Shown here: positions 17,874-26,056 of the stretch, piece after piece
Layout: each line of letters opens with the position of its first letter
Position numbering within the stretch: the first letter of the stretch is position 1
Source of the DNA: Lachnospiraceae bacterium UBA7179
GTDB lineage: Bacteria; Bacillota; Clostridia; Lachnospirales; Lachnospiraceae
Direction of reading: 5' to 3'
Assembly: GCA_002491195.1 (NCBI GenBank)
Contig: DKVL01000108.1
Span: 59,671-123,670 of the forward strand
Length of the DNA stretch: 64,000 nt
The notes under the pieces: generated by a model
Database searches by the model: none
Told to the model about the DNA's origin: nothing
The model's input: only the letters and a program-made list of their open reading frames with translations
Made by a program: the position numbers and the translations under genes

Positions 17874-18758
17874 ATGCCTCCAAGAACCATGGCAAAATAC
17901 GATATCGCAATCTTAGGCGGCGACAGGCGGACGGCGTGCATGGCACCGATATTGGCTGAAAAAGGTTATCGGGTTCTCTGTTTCCGCACAGTCAACATCC
18001 CCTGCAGTCCCTCCATAAAATCGAAATTATCCTTCACGGACTCCCTGCGTGAGGCCCTCGACTCCGCGCCCGTGATCATAGGCGGCATTCCGTTCACAAA
18101 GTCCGATTCCCTCTACTGCGAGGAAAATTCTGATGCTGCAATCAGTATCTCAGAACTGCAGCGGGGCATCCACAAGCACCAGAAAATCTTTGCGGGCGTC
18201 ATACCGGACGACTTCCGCAAGACCTGTGAGGAGCGGGAGATCCACTGCCATGACTTTATGCGCGATGAACCGATGTCTCTGTACAATGCCGTCTCCACCG
18301 CGGAGGGCGCTATTTTAGAAGCGCTGCTGCACAAGGACACAAACCTCCACATGAGCAATACCCTCGTGCTGGGTTACGGCCGATGCGGCAAGATCATCGC
18401 TGACCGCCTGCAGGGACTCCACGCCTGCGTTACCGTGTGCTCCAACGACGCCAATGAGCTCGCTCTCGCGTGCGCCCTCGGATTCGAGACGCTGCACCTG
18501 TCAAAGCTGTGGAATAACATCTGCTGCTATGAGTACATCTTTAATACCATCCCAGCCCGTGTCCTGAACCGCAGATGCCTCGAGAAAGTGTCGCCAAACG
18601 CCATCGTTATCGACATCGCCTCCAACAAGACAGGCGCCGATTATGAGACTGCCCGGAAATTAAACGTAAACATTCACTTCTGCCCGGGACTTCCCGGAAA
18701 ATACGCCGGAGAAAGCTGCGCAAAATATTTAACTGAATATGTCATCAACAGACTATAG
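17874..18758 (+). CDS. dpaA: Dipicolinate synthase subunit A
   Basis: This 294-residue protein has an N-terminal IAILGGDRRTACMAPILAEKG motif in the DpaA/SpoVFA pattern and a central Rossmann segment TLVLGYGRCGKIIADRL. A further conserved stretch is VIDIASNKTGADYETA. With DpaB it converts dihydrodipicolinate into dipicolinic acid for the spore core, in the mother cell. AGGGAGGTGCGAT precedes the ATG, and dpaB starts 14 bases downstream. Length and motif order match the family. Presence of the pair indicates an endospore former, or at least a recent one. Confidence 0.93.
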   Translation: MPPRTMAKYDIAILGGDRRTACMAPILAEKGYRVLCFRTVNIPCSPSIKSKLSFTDSLREALDSAPVIIGGIPFTKSDSLYCEENSDAAISISELQRGIHKHQKIFAGVIPDDFRKTCEEREIHCHDFMRDEPMSLYNAVSTAEGAILEALLHKDTNLHMSNTLVLGYGRCGKIIADRLQGLHACVTVCSNDANELALACALGFETLHLSKLWNNICCYEYIFNTIPARVLNRRCLEKVSPNAIVIDIASNKTGADYETARKLNVNIHFCPGLPGKYAGESCAKYLTEYVINRL

Positions 18759-18772
18759 GAGGCCTGATCTAC

Positions 18773-19360
18773 ATGGAAATCAAAGGAAAAAAAATTGGAA
18801 TCGCACTGACCGGCTCTTTCTGTACTTTTGAAAAAACCTTCACAGAACTGCAAAAGCTGTCTGACGCCGGCGCTGACATCTACCCGATCCTGTCAGACGC
18901 GTCCCAGACGATCGAGAGCCGCTTCGGAAAACCCGACACATATATCGCGAAAATAAAAGAAATCACAGGAAAAGAACCAATTGTAACCATCCCCGGCGCA
19001 GAACCAATCGGCCCGAAAGCGTATCTCGACGCACTGGCAATCCTCCCCTGCACCGGAAACACCGCCGCAAAGCTTGCAAACGGCATTACCGACACGCCGG
19101 TCCTCATGGCGGCCAAAGCCCACATGCGCAACAACAAGCCCCTCGTCATCTCCATCTCAACCAACGACGGACTCGGCATGAACCTGAAGAATATCGGGCT
19201 GTTGTGCAACAGCAAAAATATCTACTTTGTCCCATTCGGACAGGATAACTATCAGACAAAACCAAACTCTCTGGTCGCGCACGTTGAACTATTGATACCG
19301 ACACTGGAAATGGCGCTGGAACACAAACAGTATCAGCCAATCCTCAAAGACTACATGTGA
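18773..19360 (+). CDS. dpaB: Dipicolinate synthase subunit B (flavoprotein)
   Basis: The 195-residue protein of the HFCD flavoprotein fold opens KKIGIALTGSFCTFEK and contains PIGPKAYLDALAILPCTGNTAAKLANGITDTPVLMAAKAH in outline, diagnostic of SpoVFB/DpaB. GLGMNLKNIGLL and VPFGQDNYQTKP follow. It is the flavin-binding partner of DpaA. AGGAGG lies just ahead of its ATG, between it and dpaA, so the two form one operon. A weak hairpin (CTGCAGG/CCTGCAA region near 19385) lies downstream, before asnB. Confidence 0.93.
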   Translation: MEIKGKKIGIALTGSFCTFEKTFTELQKLSDAGADIYPILSDASQTIESRFGKPDTYIAKIKEITGKEPIVTIPGAEPIGPKAYLDALAILPCTGNTAAKLANGITDTPVLMAAKAHMRNNKPLVISISTNDGLGMNLKNIGLLCNSKNIYFVPFGQDNYQTKPNSLVAHVELLIPTLEMALEHKQYQPILKDYM

Positions 19361-19443
19361 CGATCCAGTTCCATCATCACAATCTGCAGGCATCAAGTCC
19401 TGCAAAGTATGTTGAATCATTTTTATAGAAAAGGAAATAGAAA

Positions 19444-21309
19444 ATGTGTGGAATCGCAGGCTTTAGCAGTTTTCATGTAAACTATAAGGAAGAATCCGCA
19501 AGATGGTTCTCCATCCTGCAGAAGATGAATACCCGCCAGCATCACCGCGGACCGGATGAAAACGGAGTCTGGCTGTCAAGAAACTGCGGACTCTCCCACA
19601 CCCGTCTGTCCATTCTGGACCTCGAATACGGAAAGCAGCCCATGGCAAGGCAGCTTGAAAACCACCGCGCTGTCATCTGTTACAACGGTGAGATCTACAA
19701 CATGCCCAGCCTCCGCCGCGAACTGGAGAAGGAAGGCATCGTCTTTGAAACCACCTGCGATACAGAAGTGATCCTGATGGGATATCTCCTTCATGGCACT
19801 TCTTATATCACACAATTAAATGGTATTTTTTCCTTTGCCATATACGATGAAACACTGCAACGGTTATATCTGTTTCGTGACAGACTCGGTGTAAAACCTT
19901 TGTTTTATACCCTCTTTGGCAACACCCTCATCTTTTCCTCCGAGCTGAAAGGAATCCTGTGCTTTCCTGACTTTAAAGTACAGGTTGACCGCGACGGGCT
20001 CTGTGAGATTTTCGGTCTTGGCCCTGCAAAGACCTATGGAAAGGGTGTTTTTAAAAATATAGATGAGCTGCTGCCGGGACATTATCTCGAATATTACGGC
20101 TCCGATTTTTCCCAGCACCTATCCACAAAGTGCTACTGGAAACTGGAGAGTTATCCACATAAAGATGACTGGCAAAACACAGTCGAGAAAACCCGGTATC
20201 TGGTCACAGACGCAATCCGGCTGCAAATGCTCTCTGATGTGCCTGTCTGTACCTTCTTATCGGGCGGTGTGGACAGTAGTCTTGTCACAGCGGTATGCAG
20301 CAGCGAGCTTCAAAAGCAGGGTAAGAGGCTCGATACATACTCCTTTGACTTCAAGGACAACGATAAAAATTTCAGGGCAAACGCTTTTCAGCCCTCACAG
20401 GACAGACCGTGGGTTGATCTGATGATCGCCCACTGCCATACCAACCATCAATACCTTGAATGTTCCAACACAGATTTGTATGAATATTTATTCGAGGCGG
20501 TCGATGCCAGAGACCTTCCATGCATGGCGGATGTCGAGGCATCCATGCTCTACTTCTGCAAGAGAGTCGCCGCCAGCCACAAAGTCACCTTAACGGGGGA
20601 GTGCGCCGATGAAATCTTCGGCGGTTATCCATGGTTCCACAAGAAAGAATGCTTTGACGCGGACTGTTTCCCATGGTCAATGGATTTCTCACCGCGCACC
20701 ATGCTCCTGAAGGACAGTGTATTATCCATTCTCCCCCTGAAGGAATATGCCCATGCCGCGTATGCGAAAACCATATCGGAAGTCCCTGTTTTAGAGGGAG
20801 AAAACAGCGAAGAAAAACGCAGACGGGAAATTTCTTATCTCAATATTAAGTGGTTTATGCAGACGCTGCTTGACCGCATGGACCGCACAAGTATGCACGC
20901 AGGCCTCGAGGCGCGCGTTCCGTTCGCCGACCACCGCATCGTGGAATATCTGTGGAATGTACCATGGTCCATGAAATGCAAGGACGGCGTGGTCAAAGGG
21001 CTGCTGCGCGCCGCTGCGGACGGACTGCTCCCCGGCGAGGTTTTATACCGCAGGAAGAGTCCCTACCCCAAAACTTACGATCCCGCCTACGAAAATCTGC
21101 TGCGCACCGCGATCGTGGAAACACTGTCCGACACGCGCGCCCCGCTACGGGAACTGATCGACCTGAATAAAGTGCTCGACTACATCAGCCAGCCTTCAGA
21201 CTATGGCAGACCGTTCTACGGACAGCTCATGGCAGGGCCTCAGCTACTTGCGTATCTGCTGCAGGTCAACTACTGGCTGCGGAACTATAATATTGAGCTG
21301 TTGATTTAA
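19444..21309 (+). CDS. asnB: Asparagine synthetase (glutamine-hydrolysing)
   Basis: This 621-residue protein has the class II glutamine amidotransferase domain at the N-terminus (catalytic Cys2 in MCGIAGF, then HHRGPDENG, GEIYN). The ATP-pyrophosphatase synthetase domain carries TFLSGGVDSSLVTAV, then GECADEIFGGYPW and HAGLEARVPFADHRIVEYLW. It makes asparagine from aspartate, ATP and glutamine. Length and motif order are those of AsnB. GAAAAGGAAATAGAAA precedes the ATG. It is 83 bases after dpaB; whether it is co-transcribed in sporulation is unclear. A GC-rich hairpin (GCGCAG...CTGCGC, about 21335-21357) follows and may end transcription. Confidence 0.95.
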   Translation: MCGIAGFSSFHVNYKEESARWFSILQKMNTRQHHRGPDENGVWLSRNCGLSHTRLSILDLEYGKQPMARQLENHRAVICYNGEIYNMPSLRRELEKEGIVFETTCDTEVILMGYLLHGTSYITQLNGIFSFAIYDETLQRLYLFRDRLGVKPLFYTLFGNTLIFSSELKGILCFPDFKVQVDRDGLCEIFGLGPAKTYGKGVFKNIDELLPGHYLEYYGSDFSQHLSTKCYWKLESYPHKDDWQNTVEKTRYLVTDAIRLQMLSDVPVCTFLSGGVDSSLVTAVCSSELQKQGKRLDTYSFDFKDNDKNFRANAFQPSQDRPWVDLMIAHCHTNHQYLECSNTDLYEYLFEAVDARDLPCMADVEASMLYFCKRVAASHKVTLTGECADEIFGGYPWFHKKECFDADCFPWSMDFSPRTMLLKDSVLSILPLKEYAHAAYAKTISEVPVLEGENSEEKRRREISYLNIKWFMQTLLDRMDRTSMHAGLEARVPFADHRIVEYLWNVPWSMKCKDGVVKGLLRAAADGLLPGEVLYRRKSPYPKTYDPAYENLLRTAIVETLSDTRAPLRELIDLNKVLDYISQPSDYGRPFYGQLMAGPQLLAYLLQVNYWLRNYNIELLI

Positions 21310-21369
21310 CCTTTCCCTACTCGCCGCGCAGGGTGCATCTCCTTACGCACCTCTGCGCATCACAAAAGA

Positions 21370-23094
21370 CTATCCGATCAGGCACTCTTTTCCCTGAAAC
21401 GCAAAACCGTACTTTCTTATTTTCTCTGGCGCAAAGCCTTCCGCTACCAGTTCCGCCTCGTACCTGTTTTCCTCAATCTGCTTATGGGCGTTGGCAAGGG
21501 TTTCCTCCAGATCTTTCTCCCTTTTGGGCTTATGCACCTTAAATTCTATAATGTAAGCGCAGTCCGCCTCCCTGTCTAATGGTTTCATAATGATATCATA
21601 CCTGCCAAAGCCGCTTTCCCTGTTGGATCTGATTACAAACCTGCCGTTCAGTTCCACCATAAGCCCCAGCACGAAACCATGGTAAAACCGCTCCGGGGCA
21701 TCCTTGTGCGACGCGCTCTTTGCAATGTCAAAATTGGAAAAACTGCAAAGCGCAATATCATTCATGAATTCATTCATATAATCAACATCATTCATCAGCA
21801 GCGCCTTGATAAAACCGTTGTATGCTGTCTGTGTGGCACTGTGAAACCAACCATTCACCATATCCTGGAACATCCGCTTCACTTCAAAGTTTGTCAATGC
21901 CAGTGTATAGGCCGGATTCTTCTCGTCATCCTCCTTTACTTCCTCGACGCCCAATACCTTTAAATATCCAGCCGCAAGCAGCAGACTCCAGACTGCATCT
22001 TCATTTCCGTCAAGCTGGTTGAACACAATCTGCTCGTCAATGCGCGCCTCGAAGTTTTTTCCCTGCAGCAAATCTTCCATTGTCTGTTTTATTTCTGTGC
22101 TGCCTCGTTGTATAAGGAAATTGGCAAGACTGTTTGCGCTTGTGTTCGCCCAGTAAGCTGCATATTTTCCGTTTTTCCTTATAAAGGAAGCAATAGACCA
22201 TGGGTTATAAATGTCCGTATACCTGCCAAACGTAAAACCGTCATACCACTGCTTTACCCCCCGTTTCTCGCTGCCCAATCCCATATCATCAAGCGCTTTA
22301 AAAACCTCCTCTTCCGTAAATCCAAAGGACGTTGCATAATCATCGGAAGTCGTTGTCACAACATCCAGATTATTTAGACCTGAAAAAGTACTCTCCTTCG
22401 CTATTCTTGTTATTCCTGTAATCATCCCACGTTCTATATGGCTGTTTGTCTTAAAGGTGCTATTGAAAAATAATCTGAAAAATGAAACAGTCTCCTCCCA
22501 GTTACCTGCAAGCCACGCTTCCTGCATCGGAGTATCATATTCATCCAGTAAGACGATCACCTTCCTGCCATAATGCCTTTCAAGAAAAATACAAAGGCTG
22601 TTTATAGCTGTATACGCAGTGGTATCGTCCATTTTGACATTGACAGATGCAAAACTGTCCCTGTCGTCATCGTTAAATTCCTCCGAATCCATAATATCGC
22701 GGTTCTCCATATAAACATTGGATATGATCCGCTTAAACGCCGTTTTAATCCCTTCCACATCTCCCGTTTTAACGGACGCAAAACTTAGGAATATCACCGG
22801 ATATGTCCCCTGAAGCCGCCTGTATTTATAATCTCCGTCCGGAGATTTTTCGTCCCAGACAGACAGCCCTTCAAACAGATCGCCTCTATTTGCATATTTA
22901 TTGGAGAAAAAGCACTCCAACATACTCATATTCAACGTCTTTCCGAATCGCCGCGGACGCGTGATGAGCGTTACATCAGAACCGCTCTCCCACCACTCCT
23001 TAATAAATCTCGTCTTATCCACATAGAAAAATCCCCGCTCCCTGATCCTGTCAAACTGCTGCACGCCTATGTTCACTACCATCCGATTATCCAT
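21370..23094 (-). CDS. AAA-ATPase-like protein with C-terminal PDDEXK nuclease domain, copy 1
   Basis: This 574-residue protein has an N-terminal AAA-ATPase-like domain (PF09820) with the variant Walker A TRPRRFGKTLNMSMLE and Walker B KVIVLLDEYDTPMQEAW. A helical middle follows, then a PDDEXK_9 domain (PF08011) with RYDIIMKPLD and YIIEFKVHKPK supplying Asp and Glu-x-Lys. The start at 23094 has AGAGGTG upstream; an ATG at 23121 precedes that site. A close paralogue is at 35500. Members are found in many copies per genome in gut bacteria. A role in DNA metabolism or mobility is suspected but unproven. Confidence 0.88.
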   Translation of the reverse strand: MDNRMVVNIGVQQFDRIRERGFFYVDKTRFIKEWWESGSDVTLITRPRRFGKTLNMSMLECFFSNKYANRGDLFEGLSVWDEKSPDGDYKYRRLQGTYPVIFLSFASVKTGDVEGIKTAFKRIISNVYMENRDIMDSEEFNDDDRDSFASVNVKMDDTTAYTAINSLCIFLERHYGRKVIVLLDEYDTPMQEAWLAGNWEETVSFFRLFFNSTFKTNSHIERGMITGITRIAKESTFSGLNNLDVVTTTSDDYATSFGFTEEEVFKALDDMGLGSEKRGVKQWYDGFTFGRYTDIYNPWSIASFIRKNGKYAAYWANTSANSLANFLIQRGSTEIKQTMEDLLQGKNFEARIDEQIVFNQLDGNEDAVWSLLLAAGYLKVLGVEEVKEDDEKNPAYTLALTNFEVKRMFQDMVNGWFHSATQTAYNGFIKALLMNDVDYMNEFMNDIALCSFSNFDIAKSASHKDAPERFYHGFVLGLMVELNGRFVIRSNRESGFGRYDIIMKPLDREADCAYIIEFKVHKPKREKDLEETLANAHKQIEENRYEAELVAEGFAPEKIRKYGFAFQGKECLIG

Positions 23095-23235
23095 ATCCGC
23101 ACCTCTGCCCTTTCCATCCATACAAATCTGTATTCCTGCAATCTATTCTAAATAATAGTATATATATATTATAAAAAATGCGCAACCATCATGAGCGTTT
23201 CGCAATCTTTTCGTCCTTTTGATGACAGATCATTT

Positions 23236-24246
23236 CTAATTCAGTACAGTATTCAGATAATCTTTTACATGTGACAGATCAGCCAGACCAATATGATATT
23301 TTTGAGAAATACGGCTGTAGTATGCATAAATCCTCTCCACGTCCATAACTGTATGACACGCCTCCCTCTCCGTAAACCCTTTCCGCGCCTCTATATAAGG
23401 TTCTTCCCGATGACAGATTTCTTCCAACGCCTTTGCGCTGTATATGTCAAAATAGTACCTTTTAACAGCGTTTAAGATTCTCCATTCCTGATCCTCAAAC
23501 GCTGCTGTTTCTTCCACTCTTGGCAGCGGTGCAGCCTTAAATTGTTGAAAGACATCGTATACACATGGATAAACCGCGCCATGTACCCATGCCTGACACT
23601 CATCGTCAAACAGGGCTTTCCCCAGCAATGCCCTGCTCCATCCCTGCACAAAATACAATAATTTCTGCAAGGCCAGATGGGTGATCGGCGCATCCTCCGA
23701 AGACTGCGACAGAAACCAGTTGACCACGCCGAATATTTTCCCATGCTTCTCCTCTACTTTGCCAATCTCGTGCTGGCATGCCGTCTGGGCTTTTTTGAAT
23801 AATTTTTCGTCACCCTTCTCCAACCGCTCATCATGAAAATTCTGCAGCCGCATCTGGAAAGCATAAGGATTTTTCAATTCTTTGAGTTTGTTGCTATTCC
23901 CAATATTTGGTGTATAATTCCCGCCGATATACCTTGTGAGCGTTATCTCTCCCCATCCCAGCAGCCTGCTCAGAAATTTCTGGCTCACATTGTATAAGTG
24001 CAAAATCTCCAATATCTCATCGCGCGTGATCACTCCGCACTGCTGCCGTATCCTATCATTTGCCCTTTGCGCAATCTCTTTCTCAAGCGCTTCATCGTAG
24101 ATCGGAGTGCCGCATATTTTGCAAAACGGAACAGTAACAGTCAATTCAAAATCATATCCATCCCCTTTGTAATCTCTTGTCGTATCCCTTAACTCAAATG
24201 TATTTTCTGCCCCACATTCAAAACACATCATTTCTTTTTCCATATC
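23236..24246 (-). CDS. YgiT zinc finger - HTH - Panacea (SocA-like) antitoxin
   Basis: In this 336-residue protein an N-terminal zinc finger has CFECGAEN and CKICGTPIYD (MqsA/YgiT type). The HTH region NVSQKFLSRLLGWGEITLTRYIGG follows, and after a linker comes a Panacea/DUF4065 domain with THLALQKLLYFVQGWSRALLGK and WVHGAVYPCVYDVFQQFK. Such proteins are antitoxins and repress their own promoter. I chose the ATG at 24246 because AAAGGGG precedes it; upstream in-frame codons run back to 24324. Immediately upstream lies a frameshifted MqsR-like toxin remnant, so this looks like an orphan antitoxin. AT-rich palindromes upstream fit autoregulation. Confidence 0.85.
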   Translation of the reverse strand, partial: DMEKEMMCFECGAENTFELRDTTRDYKGDGYDFELTVTVPFCKICGTPIYDEALEKEIAQRANDRIRQQCGVITRDEILEILHLYNVSQKFLSRLLGWGEITLTRYIGGNYTPNIGNSNKLKELKNPYAFQMRLQNFHDERLEKGDEKLFKKAQTACQHEIGKVEEKHGKIFGVVNWFLSQSSEDAPITHLALQKLLYFVQGWSRALLGKALFDDECQAWVHGAVYPCVYDVFQQFKAAPLPRVEETAAFEDQEWRILNAVKRYYFDIYSAKALEEICHREEPYIEARKGFTEREACHTVMDVERIYAYYSRISQKYHIGLADLSHVKDYLNTVLN

Positions 24247-24300
24247 ACTGCCCCTTTCTGCGTTTGTCATCGTACTTCCTATTATAATATGTATTTTATT

Positions 24301-24345
24301 TATATTCATTCGACAGCAGTTCACTGCCGAATGAATATATATTTT
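24301..24345. terminator. Hairpin with T-run between toxin remnant and antitoxin
   Basis: TATATTCATTCG (24301-24312) pairs with CGAATGAATATA (24328-24339), with an inner CAG/CTG, and is followed on the plus strand by TATTTTTTTCT. On the minus strand, in which the flanking genes read, it lies between the toxin remnant and the antitoxin start. There it could act as an attenuator or a relic terminator. Confidence 0.5.
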
Positions 24346-24348
24346 TTT

Positions 24349-24581
24349 CTAATTCAAATATGAACCTGCCCGCAATCTGATTCCCTGTACGCAAATTGTA
24401 ATTTCCCTCTCAATATCCTTTGGGCTAATTCCTTTCTCTGCCATGTACGTCAGTGTTTTGTTTACTCTGTTTCCTTTCCATGGTGTAGCGTTAATCAAAA
24501 CCTTTTTGTGCTGTAAAATAATATTTTCGCTTTTTCCAGGAAATCCTGGACTTCCTTTTTATCTTTTTGGTAACTTGCCAT
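24349..24581 (-). pseudogene. Frameshifted, truncated MqsR-family toxin remnant
   Basis: An ATG at 24581 behind TAGGAGGCGAGAT opens a frame MASYQKDKKEVQDFLEKAK that stops after 28 codons. A one-base shift at the A-run near 24505 restores KKVLINATPWKGNRVNKTL and TYMAEKGISPKDIEREI, ending at 24349. The NKTLxYMAExGIS pattern and the preceding FLEKAK helix resemble Firmicutes MqsR-type RNase toxins. The second half of such toxins is missing. Its place directly ahead of the YgiT-Panacea antitoxin supports the call. The family assignment is from memory of the pattern only. Confidence 0.6.
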
Positions 24582-24625
24582 ATCTCGCCTCCTAACTTGT
24601 ATACACCCTACCATCAGTGTCGTTC

Positions 24626-24695
24626 TGGTATCATTGATACCATTAATGATATCGCAATTTATTATAATGTCAATATCTTTGGTATCAATGATATA
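24626..24695 (-). promoter_or_regulatory. Toxin-antitoxin promoter with GGTATC palindromes
   Basis: On the minus strand TTGATA (24688-24683), a 16-base spacer and TATAAT (24666-24661) form a promoter. A perfect 17-bp palindrome TGGTATCATTGATACCA lies at 24626-24642, between -10 and the toxin start. A second related site (TTGGTATCAATGATATA, 24679-24695) overlaps the -35 box, and a half site lies between them. This is the expected layout of an autoregulated toxin-antitoxin operon. Confidence 0.65.
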
Positions 24696-24713
24696 TTTTT
24701 ATTATAAAATACG

Positions 24714-24842
24714 TTACCGTTCACAAGTCAGGAATGCACATACATACAATGCGCATTCCGTGAGAAAATGTACAATTTGAAAGCCAAAACCCGTTTTCCA
24801 TCTCGTTTGTTCTAATTTAAACGAATGGAAAACGGGCTTTTC
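24714..24842. repeat. Repeated hairpin element ending in a terminator, copy 1
   Basis: The plus strand reads TTACCGTTCAC, CAGGAATGC...GCGCATTCC (hairpin), CGTGAGAAAATGTAC, ATTTGAAAGCCAAAA. A strong hairpin follows: CCCGTTTTCCAT (24790-24801) with ATGGAAAACGGG (24825-24836) and a T-rich tail. The first half recurs at 29081-29150, again followed by a terminator-like hairpin. It may be a small RNA or an intergenic repeat. In the minus direction the hairpin terminates the small-gene operon ending at 24845. Confidence 0.6.
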
Positions 24843-24844
24843 CT

Positions 24845-25012
24845 TTACCACCTTATGAATCTTTCATCTATTTTATTGCCACATTTCCTGCATTTACAGA
24901 CTTTCATACTTCTGCGTTTCAAAACTTCTATTGTCCCCAACCTGCCATTACAAAAAGGGCAATGCTGCAATTGCCATCCTAATCTTACAGTAAATCCCTG
25001 AGATTTCATCAT
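24845..25012 (-). CDS. Small zinc-ribbon protein (55 residues)
   Basis: A short frame opens at ATG-ATG (25012-25007) shortly after GGCAGG and ends at TAA 24845. The product has two Cys-x2-Cys pairs, HCPFCNGRLG and CKCRKCGNKID, separated by 19 residues with basic character, so a single zinc ribbon is likely. The fold is seen in nucleic-acid-binding and adaptor proteins; no specific family is recognised. It is the last gene of the seven-gene small-protein cluster, 13 bases after the preceding gene, and a strong terminator hairpin follows at once. Confidence 0.65.
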   Translation of the reverse strand: MMKSQGFTVRLGWQLQHCPFCNGRLGTIEVLKRRSMKVCKCRKCGNKIDERFIRW

Positions 25013-25025
25013 ACCTGCCTTTCAA

Positions 25026-25244
25026 TTACTTATGTACTCTTTGTTTTCGGTCTATTTCACTCCCTATTTTGTTTCCCCCCAATAAGCCAATTAAAAATCC
25101 CCCTATTGCACAAGGCACTGTACCTGCAATTGCCCCTGCTGGCCCCCCAAAGGCAATTCCAATATGCGCGCCGTTTTTAGCGCCTACTGCAGCACCTACT
25201 ATAGCTCCACTCAAACTCAAAATCCCTTCATTTTTTCTACCCAT
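25026..25244 (-). CDS. Glycine-zipper small membrane protein (72 residues)
   Basis: The protein is almost entirely a Gly/Ala-rich hydrophobic hairpin: SGAIVGAAVGAKNGAHIGI, then GGPAGAIAGTVPCAIGGFL, then GLLGGNKIGSEID and a basic tail. This pattern (glycine zipper) packs helices in membranes and is found in class II bacteriocins, pore-formers and outer-membrane lipoproteins. There is no signal or double-glycine leader. It is fifth from the promoter-proximal end but one, between a charged 67-residue protein and a zinc ribbon. Function is unknown; a membrane-inserting peptide is an inference from composition. Confidence 0.65.
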   Translation of the reverse strand: MGRKNEGILSLSGAIVGAAVGAKNGAHIGIAFGGPAGAIAGTVPCAIGGFLIGLLGGNKIGSEIDRKQRVHK

Positions 25245-25272
25245 ACAAAATGATCTCCTTTATACAAATTTT

Positions 25273-25476
25273 TTATCCTTTCCACTTGCGCTTTTCTGCT
25301 GCCATTTCTATTATACTCCTTCTCCCCTCATCTTGATTTACCCTGTTATCATAGATTTTTTTAAAGGTCTCCTTATCTGCCCTTGCCAAAAAATTTACTG
25401 TTCGATCTCTATATTCCAATATTAATTTTTGTAAAAACTTAATACCTTTTTCAGTGATTTCTGACCAGTCCGCCAT
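25273..25476 (-). CDS. Small charged helical protein (67 residues)
   Basis: The product starts MADWSEITEKGIKFLQKLI and continues with a highly charged helical region and a basic C-terminus ending in RKWKG. I chose the ATG at 25476 because ATAGGGGAAAGAAC lies directly upstream, 11 bases after the stop of the preceding gene; the frame itself opens at 25503. No family is recognised. A cytosolic partner or immunity-type protein for the neighbouring hydrophobic peptides would fit its size and charge, but nothing in the sequence proves it. Confidence 0.6.
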   Translation of the reverse strand: MADWSEITEKGIKFLQKLILEYRDRTVNFLARADKETFKKIYDNRVNQDEGRRSIIEMAAEKRKWKG

Positions 25477-25486
25477 GTTCTTTCCC

Positions 25487-25621
25487 CTATTCTTCCTTAC
25501 CACTAATTTTATTAATCAGTGTGATTACCGCACTTGCCACGCCTGCCACAGCTGCCACTATTCCAACAGTATTTGATACTTTATCCAATACTGATTCATC
25601 ATTATTATCATTCTTTTGCAT
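25487..25621 (-). CDS. Hydrophobic mini-protein (44 residues)
   Basis: This very short frame has ATG at 25621 and a good upstream site (GGAGAG, seven bases before). A polar, Asn/Asp-rich N-terminus (MQKNDNNDESVLDKVSN) precedes one hydrophobic Ala/Val helix (TVGIVAAVAGVASAVITLI) and a short charged tail. The layout matches the next upstream peptide: acidic head, then an amphipathic or membrane helix. No family is recognised. It could be a leaderless bacteriocin-like peptide or a small membrane subunit; both are inference. Confidence 0.6.
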   Translation of the reverse strand: MQKNDNNDESVLDKVSNTVGIVAAVAGVASAVITLINKISGKEE

Positions 25622-25640
25622 TGCGCAACTCTCCTTTCTC

Positions 25641-25778
25641 TTATTGATCTTTTGCCTGCTTAATTATACCAATTGCAGTATCTAACCAATCTGTTACCTG
25701 CCCAATAATATCTACCCACTTTTTCGTTTTGTCTAACGCAGACTTATTCTCTGTATCCTGCTCCATATCATTCGCCAT
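25641..25778 (-). CDS. Amphipathic mini-protein (45 residues)
   Basis: The frame begins MANDMEQDTENKSALDKTK and continues with an amphipathic helix (KWVDIIGQVTDWLDTAIGII), ending KQAKDQ. The upstream site is GAGGGATTATAAT. The pattern of hydrophobic residues every three to four positions with two tryptophans is like membrane-active peptides. It is followed after 19 bases by the 44-residue peptide, so the two are probably made together. No family is recognised. Confidence 0.6.
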   Translation of the reverse strand: MANDMEQDTENKSALDKTKKWVDIIGQVTDWLDTAIGIIKQAKDQ

Positions 25779-25838
25779 ATTATAATCCCTCTATCTTATT
25801 GTCTAATTAAATTCCATTCAGATAATGAATGCCACTTT

Positions 25839-26039
25839 TTATTTGTACTTTGCGCCACACTTACTGCACACTCCATCAAATACTGCATATCTGCCACAAT
25901 TCAAACATTTCCTGCCCTTTCCTCCTTTCCCCTCATTTGGAGGAACGGTCATCGTATAACCACAATTTTTACATTCACCGTCTCTTCCATTCACAAAAAA
26001 GGTTAACTGACCACACTTGGGACATTTTCTTCCTGCCAT
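25839..26039 (-). CDS. Double zinc-ribbon small protein (66 residues)
   Basis: Starting from the ATG at 26039 (AGGGAGGAAGAAT upstream), the product has four Cys-x2-Cys pairs: KCPKCGQ, CKNCGYT, KCLNCGR and CSKCGAKYK. That makes two consecutive zinc ribbons joined by a Gly/Lys-rich linker. The frame can be read back to 26060, overlapping the previous gene. Zinc ribbons of this type serve as RNA/DNA binders or protein adaptors. With the 55-residue ribbon at the far end, the cluster encodes two such proteins. Confidence 0.7.
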   Translation of the reverse strand: MAGRKCPKCGQLTFFVNGRDGECKNCGYTMTVPPNEGKGGKGRKCLNCGRYAVFDGVCSKCGAKYK

Positions 26040-26056
26040 ATTCTTCCTCCCTGATT

